Shown here in pieces: positions 48,426 to 59,790 of a stretch of 64,000 bases of DNA. A model generated the notes under the pieces. The model was not told the DNA's origin. It saw only the letters and a list, made by a program, of their open reading frames with translations, and did not search any database. The stretch is from assembly GCF_028389875.1 (NCBI RefSeq), contig NC_084670.1:11255383-11319382 (forward strand), given 5' to 3'. This stretch comes from Rhea pennata. Lineage: Eukaryota > Chordata > Aves > Rheiformes > Rheidae. Made by a program: the position numbers and the translations under genes. The stretch's first letter is position 1; each line of letters begins with the position of its first letter.

Positions 48426-49573
48426 ATATAATCTACAAAGAGTGTAGAAATATACTAGCCAGTACTGAATATCTTGTTAGTTTTGCATCAGTATGTAAGC
48501 TATAACTTGATGTGATATTGTGGGTTTTTCATCTTTAAATATTCTCAGATGTACGCATTGTTTTTGAAAACTAAACCTCTTACTTGCTGATAGTATTTGT
48601 ATTTATAGTAATTTCTTAAAAAAAGATACCCACTGCATTCTATTAATTTGATTCTTTTTTTTTAGGTTTGTTTTTAAACCGAGAAATTAAAAAATGGTAT
48701 AGTATGAAACATTCAAAGAAATTGTAGGTTTTAGTAATGTAATAAGTAGGGCTTATAATTAATAAGTAGCGACGAGTAGGGCATGTATGCATTTTGGAAG
48801 ATGTATTTCTAGAAGATTTTGGCTTGGTAGAGTAGGGTAGGATTTTTGTGTGTGCGTGTAAAGGAAGTCAAAGTGCTGTGAAAGCTGAGGATGTATTGGG
48901 AAACACTTAAAAGTGCTCAGTGCTTTTTAACTGGCTGTTAAGCACAGCTTTAAGAGTCTTTAAGCTGAACTGCAATGTGGGGGGGGGGAAAGAAAGCCAA
49001 CAACCTGCAATTCTGCAGCAGGATGGTCTTGGATTCTGTTCAGTGCACTTTAATTAACCAGACGAAGTAGTAAATTAAAGTACCTCAGACTGACTTGACA
49101 GTCAATTAAACCTCGGTTGATTTCATTGAGAATGTGATCATTAGTGTAATTGGCCAAAATGACAGGAGGCCCCCTTGGATCTGTGCCCACGTGAAAATTT
49201 CCTCTAATTCTGCCTATGCAGTCCTGGATAGAGAAACTAGACAAATGGAGCTCTAGCCTAATAATTTCCAAGGATTTTTGTGTAGCTGTCTGGAAACAAG
49301 CAAGCTTTAGCAAGCAGAAATGAAGGAATGGGTTACTTGGGAATCCAGATGGCAAAAGCTTTTTGGGTTTATGTTGTGTGAAGTACTTTGAATCTCTTCT
49401 TTCATTGTGCAATTTGTAGAGACTTTTGCAAAGTTCACCATGTGATTTTAATCTAAAGGATATATATGTGCAAAGGTTTTTTTCTTGTTTTTATATGTGT
49501 ATATATAATGTATATAAAATATTTATACACATGTAGTTTAGCGAGTGACTATATTGAAAGCCTGATCTTTCTT

Positions 49574-49574
<1 letters not shown>

Positions 49575-49604
<30 letters not shown>

Positions 49605-49617
49605 TTTTTTTTTTTCC
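49575..49617 (+). repeat. (CT)11 followed by long T-run
   Basis: About eleven CT units run into about 20 T. This is a second copy of the CT-then-T pattern in the same intron as 48339. Confidence 0.9.
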
Positions 49618-51662
49618 TTTTTCCTTTTAATGGTATCTGGATGCTTAAGATGGAGTTAGTTTTTTTTTCTCCGGTTTAATATCACTTACCTAAGCTGGTA
49701 TGTGCCTCTGTTTGGGAAACAGCAGCGTTCTCTGATTGTTTTTATATAGATCTTGTTTTGTCTGAGTATTTGAATTTATAGCCTTGATTTACAAGTTGCT
49801 TTGGTTTGCTAGACTGCAGAATGGACATGCTGTTTCAGTAGAATTATGGGGTGGGGGGGGGAGGTCTACAAGCCTCCCCATGAGATCCTCTTCCATACCA
49901 CTTTCAGACCTTCAGGGCTCATTGGGCAAGAATACAAGGTCAGAAACTAGATCGCGATCCCCTGTGTGGCAGTCAGGCATACTATAATGTTAGATTATGT
50001 AATAGTATCTTCTGAAAAGTGCAGTAAGCTCACACATGTGGGAGTCTGCATAAAAAAATTCTGTAAGAGCACCACAATGTAGGATTTGATAAAGATTAAA
50101 TGTTCCTGAGCAGACCCTGGTAAAACTCTCATACCCTTTGTTCCCTCCCCTAGAAGCTCTTGTTTAGAGAAGTAAGTTCTAAGATGCTTGAAATAAACAC
50201 TATCCTTGAACTTGAAAAGTTTTTTTTTTCCTCCCCCCCCCCCTTTTTTTTCTGGAGAGCACAACTTCAAATTAATTCCTCACGGCTCAACAGAGCTTAC
50301 TTCTGAAGGCAGGGAAGGTCTACATGTTTTTCTGGTGTGTTGGCACAGAGTATCTCTGAAAGATACATGGCATACAAAACATGCATTTTGCAGCACTGCT
50401 GTCTATTCAGAGGCAGCTGGTGAGCCTCAGTTTTTGAGATGCTCTTCAAATTCAGTAGTGTATTGTTCAGGTTTTGTACATCTGTTTAAATAGAGAGAAA
50501 ATTGCCTGGTCTGCTCCATGCTTCGTAACTATCTTGTCCACCATAAAGGAAAAAATAAATGTTATTTTACTGTTTGTCTTGCTCCCTCCCTGTCATTTTT
50601 TTCATTCACCCTTTCCAAAAAATAAAAATCTTTTTTTTTTTCTTTGTGTGACTGCTTAGTTTTCTCAAGTTTTGTAGGGGCTCACTGAATTGCTGCAAAT
50701 GAATAGTTAAGTGTATAAAAGATGTGCAAACTTCTTGAGTCTAAAATTTAAAGGAAAAAAAAAAAGTAGGCCACCTGTCAGGTTTGCCAATCCAAGTCAG
50801 ATTTGATGGCCTCCAGAGTCATCCTGATTACTTCATCATCCTCTTAAAAAGAAGAAAAAAATCTTACTGTTGTTTTTTTCTCATACTTGGAAAATGTAGC
50901 TTATTTTCTGTGATTTCAGTTGAACTGACAGTATAGTTTAAAAAGCATGTGTGTGTGCAGAATTGTTCTGGCAATTTCTTATAAGAACACTTTGTTTCTG
51001 TAGCAGGATTGTTGACTTTTTTACAAAACTGGGAGCCTCGATCTTGAGTGGATATAAACTTATGTTTCTATCAGTTAAGGAACTGGTCATAGAACACATA
51101 CATGGAAGCTTTAAAAAACAAAGTTGTTGGTGCACCAGCTACTGTTACTGACAGCTAAAAATTTCCTGTAAATCAGCTGAAAGTTGATCCCTTTTTCTAT
51201 TTAGGGATCCTTTGTTCAACCCCTAATGTGAAATGGCTTCTTGTGATAGCAGTAGATTGGTCACCAACTGCTACTGAAGTAGATTAGAGCACAGCATATT
51301 TTGTGGGTTTCCTCCTGCTAGCTGTTTGCTTTAGCAGCTAATGGTTACTTTTTTTGAAAAAAGGAAAAAAAAAAAAAAAGAAAAAAGGTGATGGTGTTGG
51401 TCGATGAAGGTTCTTTTATTATCACTTAGTTCTGAGCTCCAAATGTATGTATCTCTTAGTAGCAAGAGCATAAAGGATTTCTTAGAATCTAAAGAAAACA
51501 GATCTTTAGGTCATATGATGTTGATTTTTCTTTTTCCTTGTGCCCCCTACCTGCATATCTTCTACTTTTTTTTTCTTAAACTGGTGTAAGTTGAGCTGGA
51601 TTTCTGTCAAACTTGATTAGATATGTTTACAATAATCATCATCTCAATTTCTTGTATTTTAG

Positions 51663-51966
51663 CATCCAGCAAGAGCAGAGAAGACAGCAAAGTACCTAAG
51701 ATGTGAAAAGTCCTCTCTTATCAAAAGGAAGCTTTGTTTTCAAAATGGACCGAAGTAAGAGGAATTCAATAGCAGGATTTCCACCACGCTTGGAGCGCAC
51801 TGAAGACTTTGATGGGGGCAGTGGAGGTGATGGGACTGCATCCCAGATAGGAAGAGTTTGGACCTCTTCATACAAAGCCCTGATAAGTGCCTTTTCCAGA
51901 CTTACCCGCCTTGATGATTTCACCTGTGAGAAAATTGGCTCTGGTTTCTTCTCTGAGGTGTTCAAG
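51663..51966 (+). CDS. TESK2: TESK2 first coding exon (coding from 51745), rest of gene off window
   Basis: Testis-specific kinase 2 is a dual-specificity (Ser/Thr and Tyr) kinase of the LIMK/TESK family that phosphorylates cofilin and so affects actin turnover. The exon has 82 bases of 5' UTR and then 74 codons from the ATG at 51745, which has a strong context (A at -3, G at +4). The protein begins [20 protein letters not shown], has a Gly-rich linker and then [19 protein letters not shown]. The kinase domain starts at about residue 58 with the nucleotide loop [11 protein letters not shown] (residues 64-74). The donor after 51966 is GTGTGT, phase 0. The ATP-binding Lys and everything beyond lie in exons right of the window; I found no further coding exon up to 64000. 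Identity is very secure from the sequence. Confidence 0.95.
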
Positions 51967-52783
51967 GTGTGTGTTTAATTTCTTTCCTTCTTCATGTTGA
52001 TTGCTTGGTGTATTTGGTGCTGAGAATATGTGAAATTATCAGCAGGCATACTACTTTCTCTAAAGTCAGTTGTTTGCTCTTACATTTGCTCAAGTATTTT
52101 CCCTGTCTCTCTTCTAGGTATTTATATTATTACTAACAATTTATTTTGATAAAGTTGCAGAGGTATTTGGAACAAGCAGTAAAAGCTAGAAAATCTTTGG
52201 TTTGGTTTCTGATCTCTGCTGTTTATTTTTATGTGTTCATGTATTGTGTTAAACACCAATGGCTGTTGCTTCCCTCGTATGTAACTTTGGATGTCTTTAA
52301 TTTAGCTTGGTAATTAGGTTTTGAGGATTATACTTGTTTCTTTGCCAGTCTTTGCCTCCTAACATTACAAGCCTATGTGTTAGGAGAGCTACATGTAATT
52401 ATTTAATTTGAAATCATAAGCTTTGTTGCACTGGAGTTGTAATAGTTACCTGCTGTTTTCTTTCTCTTCTTGTCACACCTTGTTTTTTATTCAAATTATC
52501 AAAGATTTGTAAGATTCATAATAAATAGTATGAATGAGAAAGTTTGAAGTTGTTGGTGACCTGCTACTACAATATCCGGAAAGTAGATAAAGATTTTCTT
52601 AGAGCAATTTATGAAACCATACAGAAGACTTGTGATCCTGATTTTTATAATGCCTAGTGATATTCCAGCTGTCTTGACTGTTCTGCTAAGTTTTATTGTA
52701 GAAGAATAGGACACTGAGTTGACTTCCAGGCTTTCAGACACTGAGGAAATAATTTGTTTCCTTTTCCTGGTTTCCGACTTTAA

Positions 52784-52943
52784 ATGAAGCCACCCTCCAA
52801 ATTATATCTGTCAGTGAAACTTATTTCATCCCACAATGTATTATGTCCATTCTGTGGTACCTCATGAAGCCACCCTCCAAATTATATCTGTCAGTGAAAC
52901 TTATTTCATCCCACAATGTATTATGTCCATTCTGTGGTACCTC
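52784..52943 (+). repeat. Exact 80-bp tandem duplication
   Basis: The 80 bases starting ATGAAGCCACCCTCCAAATT at 52784 are repeated without a visible mismatch from 52864. It is therefore very recent, polymorphic, or an assembly artefact. It is intronic in TESK2. Confidence 0.95.
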
Positions 52944-55900
52944 ATGTAGTCTTTCCTTTAAGAATTTAAACCAAAAAAAAAAAAAAAACCCTCTTAACCA
53001 ATTTTATTGCTATGAATATGTATGTAAATTAGAAAATGAAGGGTTTTTTTTCCATGCTGCTCTAATGCTTAAAGACATTCAGATATCCACATGTACTTCT
53101 CTACTTATGTGAAGGCAAGCCACTGCACACAACTATTTCTAGATATTTAGATAGATATTTTTACTAGATATATGAAGTTTAATTTTGCTAACACAAGTGT
53201 TTAAATCTTTGAAATGGGCAGGTAATAAAACCTTTTTAATAAAGCCTACTTTTATATAGGCTTAAAATAAGGTTCTGTTTGGTTTCTTTTTTCTGATTTT
53301 TCCTGTTTGGAAAGCTTCCTGCAGTGCATTTTGTAGCAAATGTCGTAGTATCTAGAGATATTTCTTAATGTAAAATGAACAGAGATTTAGAGTTCTGTCT
53401 GTCATTGCAAGTTATCTTTATACTATTATGTCAAAACTGCTGTGGAGTGTATAAATGTGCTAATAGGCTTGGGTAATGTCTAAGTAACTGAGGAATAGAA
53501 GACCTTGGTTTGCTAGTGAATTTCAGAATCCAGGTTTTGAAGTAGTTTTGTCTTTGTCCTCAATGTTCCTGCTTAAAGATTTTATCTTTCCTATTCTGTA
53601 ACTTGAGGAGCTTACCCTCTTTAATGCTTAGATTTTTTTCAGTGCCTGGATTATGAATTTATCCTATAGTGGCATTGGCAATCATATTTATGTTAGGACT
53701 TCTTAAACAACTATGTGCTGTGTAAACAGACTTACTAGATGAAATCACTGTAATATTCTACCATGCTGTAGTGAGTAGCATCATGGAAAAGTTTCCTGAG
53801 GCAAAATGCTCATGTGTTTCGAACAAAAGGTACAGTATTAATAACCACTAGGAAACAGAAGTGGTTGCAGAGGGGAAGAAGCAGTTAAGCAAAGGTAAAC
53901 TTCTAGGTAAACTTCTGATTTATTATGAAACTCTTTTATATAAGAATGTGCTTGGTTTAGTCAGGTGGTGGCAAACAGAGATAAACATCTGTAGAGAACC
54001 TCTATTGACTGAGATACCAGAATTATTGTCCTATATATAAATAAGTCTAACTCTCTAAAACCTTTCCCTGCCGCAGCCCTTTAAGCAGAGCTAAACTGGA
54101 CATCACACACTGTCAGTCTGCAATTGGTGGCATTACTCTAGGAAAGTGATGGTAATAGTCTGGATATCTTGTATTTTCCCAGAAGCAACCACAGATGCTT
54201 TTTTTTCATATCCATTCCAAACAAGGTCTCATTTTAGTTTTGGTGCAAAGAGATGAGAATTTATTATGGCTATCTTAAATGCAGTTCCATACTCATTTAA
54301 GCAAGTTTCTGTTCTGCTAGAATATCAGCCTGGCTACCTCTCTGATTAATCCTACTGTGCTGATCATCAGATTTCATGCAAGAACCTTGATGTCCTTCCA
54401 GAAAAGAGAGCCTCATGGTTTGACACAGATGAAGTTCAGTCTGGTATGCAGGCTTCCAACTAAATAATCAAATTCAAGAAAAATCCAGGGTAGTTCTAGA
54501 CTTGCTGATTAAGCATCTTTACAGGAGGGGGAAAAAACTTTCTCTTCAAATTAGTAAAAGTATATCAAAAAACACGTTACCAGAGTTTTCTCAATTATGT
54601 ATTTGTCTATGGTTCTGTGAGTGTCAGATGTTAGGTTTACTCAAGTAACTTGGTCAAAGGTACTTGGACAGTTTTGAGAGTTTTTTTTGTTTTGTCATAT
54701 AAATGACAATTATCTTCAGTGATTTCTTCCTCTCCACTCTTTTCTGTAGAATTTCCTATTTTTAGTATAATTTTTAACAATGGATGGAAATTGTCTTTTC
54801 TTAAAATAGAATTGAGAATACATTATAACTTAGGCATACTTTGTGTTGCTTTTTTTTATATTAATAATTGTGTGCTGTGAAGGATGTTTTAGCATTTCTA
54901 GTGCATCTTTATTCTTATGCAAATTAAGCCTTGTGGTTTATTAAGCATAATCTAGCAGTTTTTTCTTTCTTTTTTTTCTTTTTTTTTTTTTACCACCATC
55001 ACTATAACAACTCAGTTTTACCTAAACAATAAGCACTTTGGAAAGTAGATTTAGAAAAAAATGAACTTTGTCAAACTGTATTAGCAGTCTAGTTTGAAGC
55101 AGTTGGCTGACTAGTGTCTGTTTTAATTTTCAAAGGCTGGTGAGCATTCTTAGATTGCTCTTAGACTGAGTAGGCAAAGAATATTTATGTAAATGAGCAA
55201 TTCCCACCCATGACCCCAAACCTTTAAAATCCTTGCTGGGAAGTGAACATATTGCAAAATCAGTAAGGACTGATGGAGCTGTAAGTAATTGTGGAGGAGA
55301 TAAGCATCATACACTGAAAATAAATACCATATTAGGAAAAAAATACTATTCATTATAGAATGTGTGTGTGTAGAGCAGCAGTTGGACTAAAATCTAGGAG
55401 CTTTTTTATTCAGATATATTGTCTGGTTCAAAGCCATTACTAAATACTAAAGTTCCTAGAAAATTCCTTCAGCTGTTTTTGTTAGGTCTGCATTCTGTAG
55501 CTGAACTTGTAAGAGAGACTGGAAGTTTTTTTACTCTTTGTCTGAAAATTAAAAATGGACTTTCTGCAGTTTTATTCATGAATATGTGAAAACCTGGATC
55601 ATAGATCCAATACAGAGTAGTGTGAATTGAGTGTCCTATGTGTTTGTGAGTTGGGAAGGCAGAGTTGCCATGTAGATGTGGTCGCCGTGCATTTTGAAGG
55701 TTTTGACTGTTATAAGAGGGATGGTGAAGTCTTTTGGCATCGAGAGAATAATAAAAGTGGTTGTCTTGAATGCTAAAATAGCTGTCTTCTGGAGAAGTTT
55801 CTTTTACCGTTTTAAGTATGCTCGGCCATCTATTTAGTTCTGTTATCAGAAGATAATTTAACAGGAGTTAAATAATTTGTTTGGATCAGTCCTACTAGTT

Positions 55901-56569
55901 TTGTAGTGCAGGTCTATCTCACAACTATTTTAATGATGGATGCAGTTGTTGAAAGCTCCCTCTTATAGGTAGAGAGTTGACAGAAATAACAAAGAGAAAA
56001 AAAATCTATTCGTTAAGAACAAGCCCTGACAAAACTACTAAAATCAGTGCAGCCTTCAGAAGATTATGTAAATATATTTGGGATAGGCAGAGAGCAAATT
56101 TTGAAGACAGAGCTCAAGCCTACAAGGCCATGGCCCTGACCACCTTGAGCTGTCCTCACAACCTATAGGAGTCAAGAAATCAACTGTTAGAAATTAGTCA
56201 CCAGAGAAGGAATCCCTTCTTACAAAAAATTCTAAGCAGTTATGTCAGTATAATCTGAATCTTAAGCATATTCCTGGGAAGCTTATTCATGTGAGCAGTG
56301 AAAAAGGTGTATAAGATCTTTTTTAAAAAAAATCAGTTAATGAAATATTGATGTTTAATACTGGATAGGGAAAGGCAAGCTCATGAATATTAAATGTATA
56401 TGACATAATATGAAATAATCTACCTTTAGTTGTATAAGTTACTAAAATGTTATGAAATAAGGCTGGAGCATCTGTGAGAGCATCTTATTTGTTGCCTTCG
56501 CTGAAGGTCTGATCAACTGAATCACATGCTTGAATCACTTGTGATAGATGCTTAGCTAGTTCTCTAAAC

Positions 56570-57430
56570 CTGCATTGATAGTGGTGCTACAGAATCTGTA
56601 GGTAATCTGTTCCAGTGCTTAGTTGTCCTTATATCTAGCAAGTTTCTTTTAATGTTTAACTTAAACCTTTACTACTGAAATTTACCTTTATTTTCTTAAT
56701 GCTTGTGTAGAACGACTTACAGATACCTTTGTTATGGCATCTCTTACATATTGAAAGATCATTCCTTTTGATCTCTTTTGCCTAAAAGAAAAAAGAAAAA
56801 AAAAAAAGAAAGAAAAGCTACTTTGTTTGGCCTGTTTTGACACATCGCTATTCATTCTTCCTGCTTCACTGAGATTTGAGATCCACGCTTTTTAAGCATG
56901 GCTCACAAATCTGAGATAATACTCTACCTGAGTTTTTGTCACTTGGTTCAATTTATGATCTCCTATAACTTGAGAGCCTTTTCTGCAAAATGTCTGGCCA
57001 CACAAATTTCCTGTTTTTATATTTGTGCAGTAGATTATACCTACTAATCCATATTGGATTGAACATGGGTTGGCTTGTTTGTTTTTCCCCAAGCATTTCT
57101 TGATTTGTCAGGATCAGTTTGAATTCTAATTATGTCTTAGAAATGCTTAGCACTTTTTCACTCCCTGACTTGACTTCAGGCAGATTCCTCCAGAGTCCTG
57201 CTTGATAAATCCTCCCAACCTATCTCTGAACTGCTAACTACTGTTTTGAATATGGTTTTACACTGTTAATTTAGAGAAGTTTCTTCTAAATCACACTTTT
57301 TTTTTTCTGACTTGTTTAATGATGATTCTTGCATGATGTTTCAAAAGCCATATGGAAATCAAGATACAATGAATCTTGATGCTGGGATAACATGGGTACC
57401 CTTAAGAATCAAATGCTGGAAACTCATTGG
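56570..57430 (-). mobile_element. Degenerate CR1-family LINE fragment, antisense
   Basis: In order, the plus strand shows worn versions of CR1 3'-region landmarks in reverse orientation: GGTAATCTGTTCCAGTGCTT (56600-56619), a stretch like taatatccaacctaaacctt, TTTGAATTCTAATTATGTCT and TTTCAAAAGCCATATGGAAA then TCAAGATA (about 57339-57366). Divergence is high, so this is an old copy with no intact frame. Assignment is from memory of the consensus. Confidence 0.6.
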
Positions 57431-59624
57431 TCCTGTTCTGTGATATGTGCGCCCCACAGCTCATGAAACTTGTGCTATCTAGGTGCAAGGTAGAAGATAA
57501 ATGCTATGTGCTTTTGGTTGACTTAACAAGGTAGTTGATGGGAGCAAGTGGGTCAGTATCTTCATGATATTTATGCTGTTTGTGCTTATCATGCTGTAAG
57601 ACATATTGTTTTAATACCTGAAGTGATGGTCTTCAGTTCATCAGCTGGTTGGTAGTCATTATTTTGTGTGGTCAAATTAATGAGTTCCGAGTTTCAGAAG
57701 CACTGGCTGATCAGGGAAGGTGGGACTGTTTAAATGCATACCCTGCGCTGGAGGCTAGCATCCTGTTTCTCATATTTATCTAATGTGTGTAAGGCACTTT
57801 AAACAGCTGTGTGCTGCATACCTTTAAAGTGAAAGAAGAAGCAGGGTTAATGTGGAGTTTTTCTAGGGGTTGCATGAAGAGCACTCATATAATTTACTCT
57901 TTTTTTTAATTGAATACTTCTGTGGTAATAGACATAGGAAAAATCTGATAGTTCTGTTACCTCTAATATATACTATCTAGTATAATTTAAGAAGTCTGTA
58001 AGATGTATTGTCATGTGAATGGGCTTGATCTCTGGAACATCTGACTATGACAGATCTGAAAGATACCGTTTTGGCTTTCCTGAAGTGGCTGTTTAAGAGC
58101 TGTCTTTTCTGTGCCATATGACTTGATCACTATTCTGCTTGATTAACATCTTTGTGTTTTGTCTATAGTCTTGCAGGCCTTAAAGTCCAGTACAAAAATG
58201 CTTGATGTTATACAACAGCTGCTTTTCCTCTTTCTGCCTCTGAAGAAGGTTTGGCAAATCTCACTCTAGAATAAGCAGTGGAGAACAAGAATTGTAGTAT
58301 AGAGAAGTGAGGGACTAGCTCATAGAACTTCAGACAAACAGGTGAAAAGAATATACAGATCATTTTACCAAAAAAAAAAAAAGTGTCTATCTTGGTTGAC
58401 CTGAATATATACTTTTCTTGTTGTTCTTTGCCTTTATGTTTGATTGTTAATCTAGATGTTTAAGAATAAAACGGTTAAGACTGTGAAGGGATATTAGACC
58501 ATCTACACTGCTACATGATCAAAGATCATTGTTTTGCTAGTAAGTGGTATTTTGTCTGCAGCATATGTTGGCACCATATACAACACAGTGCTATGTGTTC
58601 TTTTTTGTTTTGTTTTTGTTAGTTTTTTTCCTTCAACCTTGAACTGAAGGCCTCAAAGATGGTATCATGAATTGCAGTGCCTGTTGTCTAATCTTGCTGT
58701 TATAAAATTTGCACCTAACTTGAGGTCTCTGAGCTTTATAGTCCACCCAGATGTTCGTTTTATTTCTTGGCTGGACCAGAGTTTTTTTAGTACCTCTTCT
58801 TTCTTCCCCGTAAAACTTGATGTACATTATCAAGTTATGTTTCAAACCTTTTGATGTGCTAAGTAGTTCTTGGTTTTCATTTCCTGCATCTTGACAAGGG
58901 GATTACGTAGCTCTTAACAGCATAGTCTTTACTACAGCTTATCCAACTTTTTTTTTTGCTTCCTCTCCAAAGTAGACATCCTAATTCAGAGTGCCCTGGT
59001 TTTCTTCTTAGCAATGACATATAAAAATTATCGCTCTGCCTTATTTGTCATGTTCTGTTGTAACACAGCGTTTGTCTTTATCATAACACACTACAGTCTT
59101 ATTTTTGTTTAATGAGACTCAAATACATCTAGGTCTTGCTGGTGCCTAGAGAGTGGTCTTTTGTTCTGTATGTATAGATGTATAGCCTGCAATTATTGTT
59201 TCTAGTAAGGTGTACTGACATTTCATTTGGTTGTATGTGTTTTTGCTCAAGTGTACCTATGTTATGAAGTGGTCTTCACTGCTTAGTGAAGTAAAGAGGA
59301 TAGAGTAATCTTACAAACTCATTTCTTCTGTGTTTTTTTTTTTTTTTTTTTTTTTTTTTTTCTGCGGTGGTGATTTTCATCAGTGAGTTGGAAGTGAGCA
59401 TAGAATATTGAGAAACATTAAGCCTTGTTTTGTTCCTCTGGAAGCTCACTAAAAACTTCCCTATTTCATGCTGCTTTGTCATGTACAACTGTATCCTGAG
59501 CTAACATTAGCCAGTTTTTAATCTAGTTATATTGGACTATGGAATAGAAGTCTGTGTGTTTATATAGTTATGGTAAGACTCATGCAATTATCTTAATAAA
59601 TCTTATCACCTGTTTTAAAATAAA

Positions 59625-59790
59625 TGTAGAGCTGGAAAGGGATGTTATAAGATCTAGTATGATCTTCTGAGCTGAAGCAGACTCAAGTATATGTGCTCTG
59701 TTCTTGGCAAATATTTGCAGTCTGTTCTTAAGACTTCCCTTATAGGAAGTTCTAGAACCTGCTTTGGTGTAGCCAGGCCATGCTTTGTTA
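59625..59790 (-). mobile_element. Second CR1/L3-like fragment, antisense
   Basis: GAGCTGGAAAGGGATGTTAT, then GATCTAGTATGATCTTC and CAGTCTGTTCTTAAGACTTC, follow the order of the CR1/L3 3' end read in reverse (ggaagggacctc.., gatcatctagt.., cctgttcttaaa..). Heavily decayed. Confidence 0.5.

Larger units (their letters stand above)
44199..51662 (+). other. TESK2: TESK2 intron 1
   Basis: An intron of about 7.5 kb, GC-rich for the first 350 bases and AT-rich after that. No coding exon was recognised inside it. It carries the microsatellites at 48339 and 49575 and many short T-runs. The acceptor is TTGTATTTTAG at 51662. Confidence 0.6.
44153..51706 (+). promoter_or_regulatory. TESK2: Upstream ORFs in the TESK2 leader
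   Basis: ATG at 44145 gives a 3-codon uORF ending at TGA 44156. ATG at 44153 stays open to the exon 1 donor and, once spliced to 51663, continues in frame to the TGA at 51704-51706, giving 29 residues. Its last codon is itself an ATG, so ATGTGA at 51701-51706 is also a minimal start-stop element 38 bases before the main start codon. All this depends on exon 1 beginning upstream of 44145. Confidence 0.45.
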
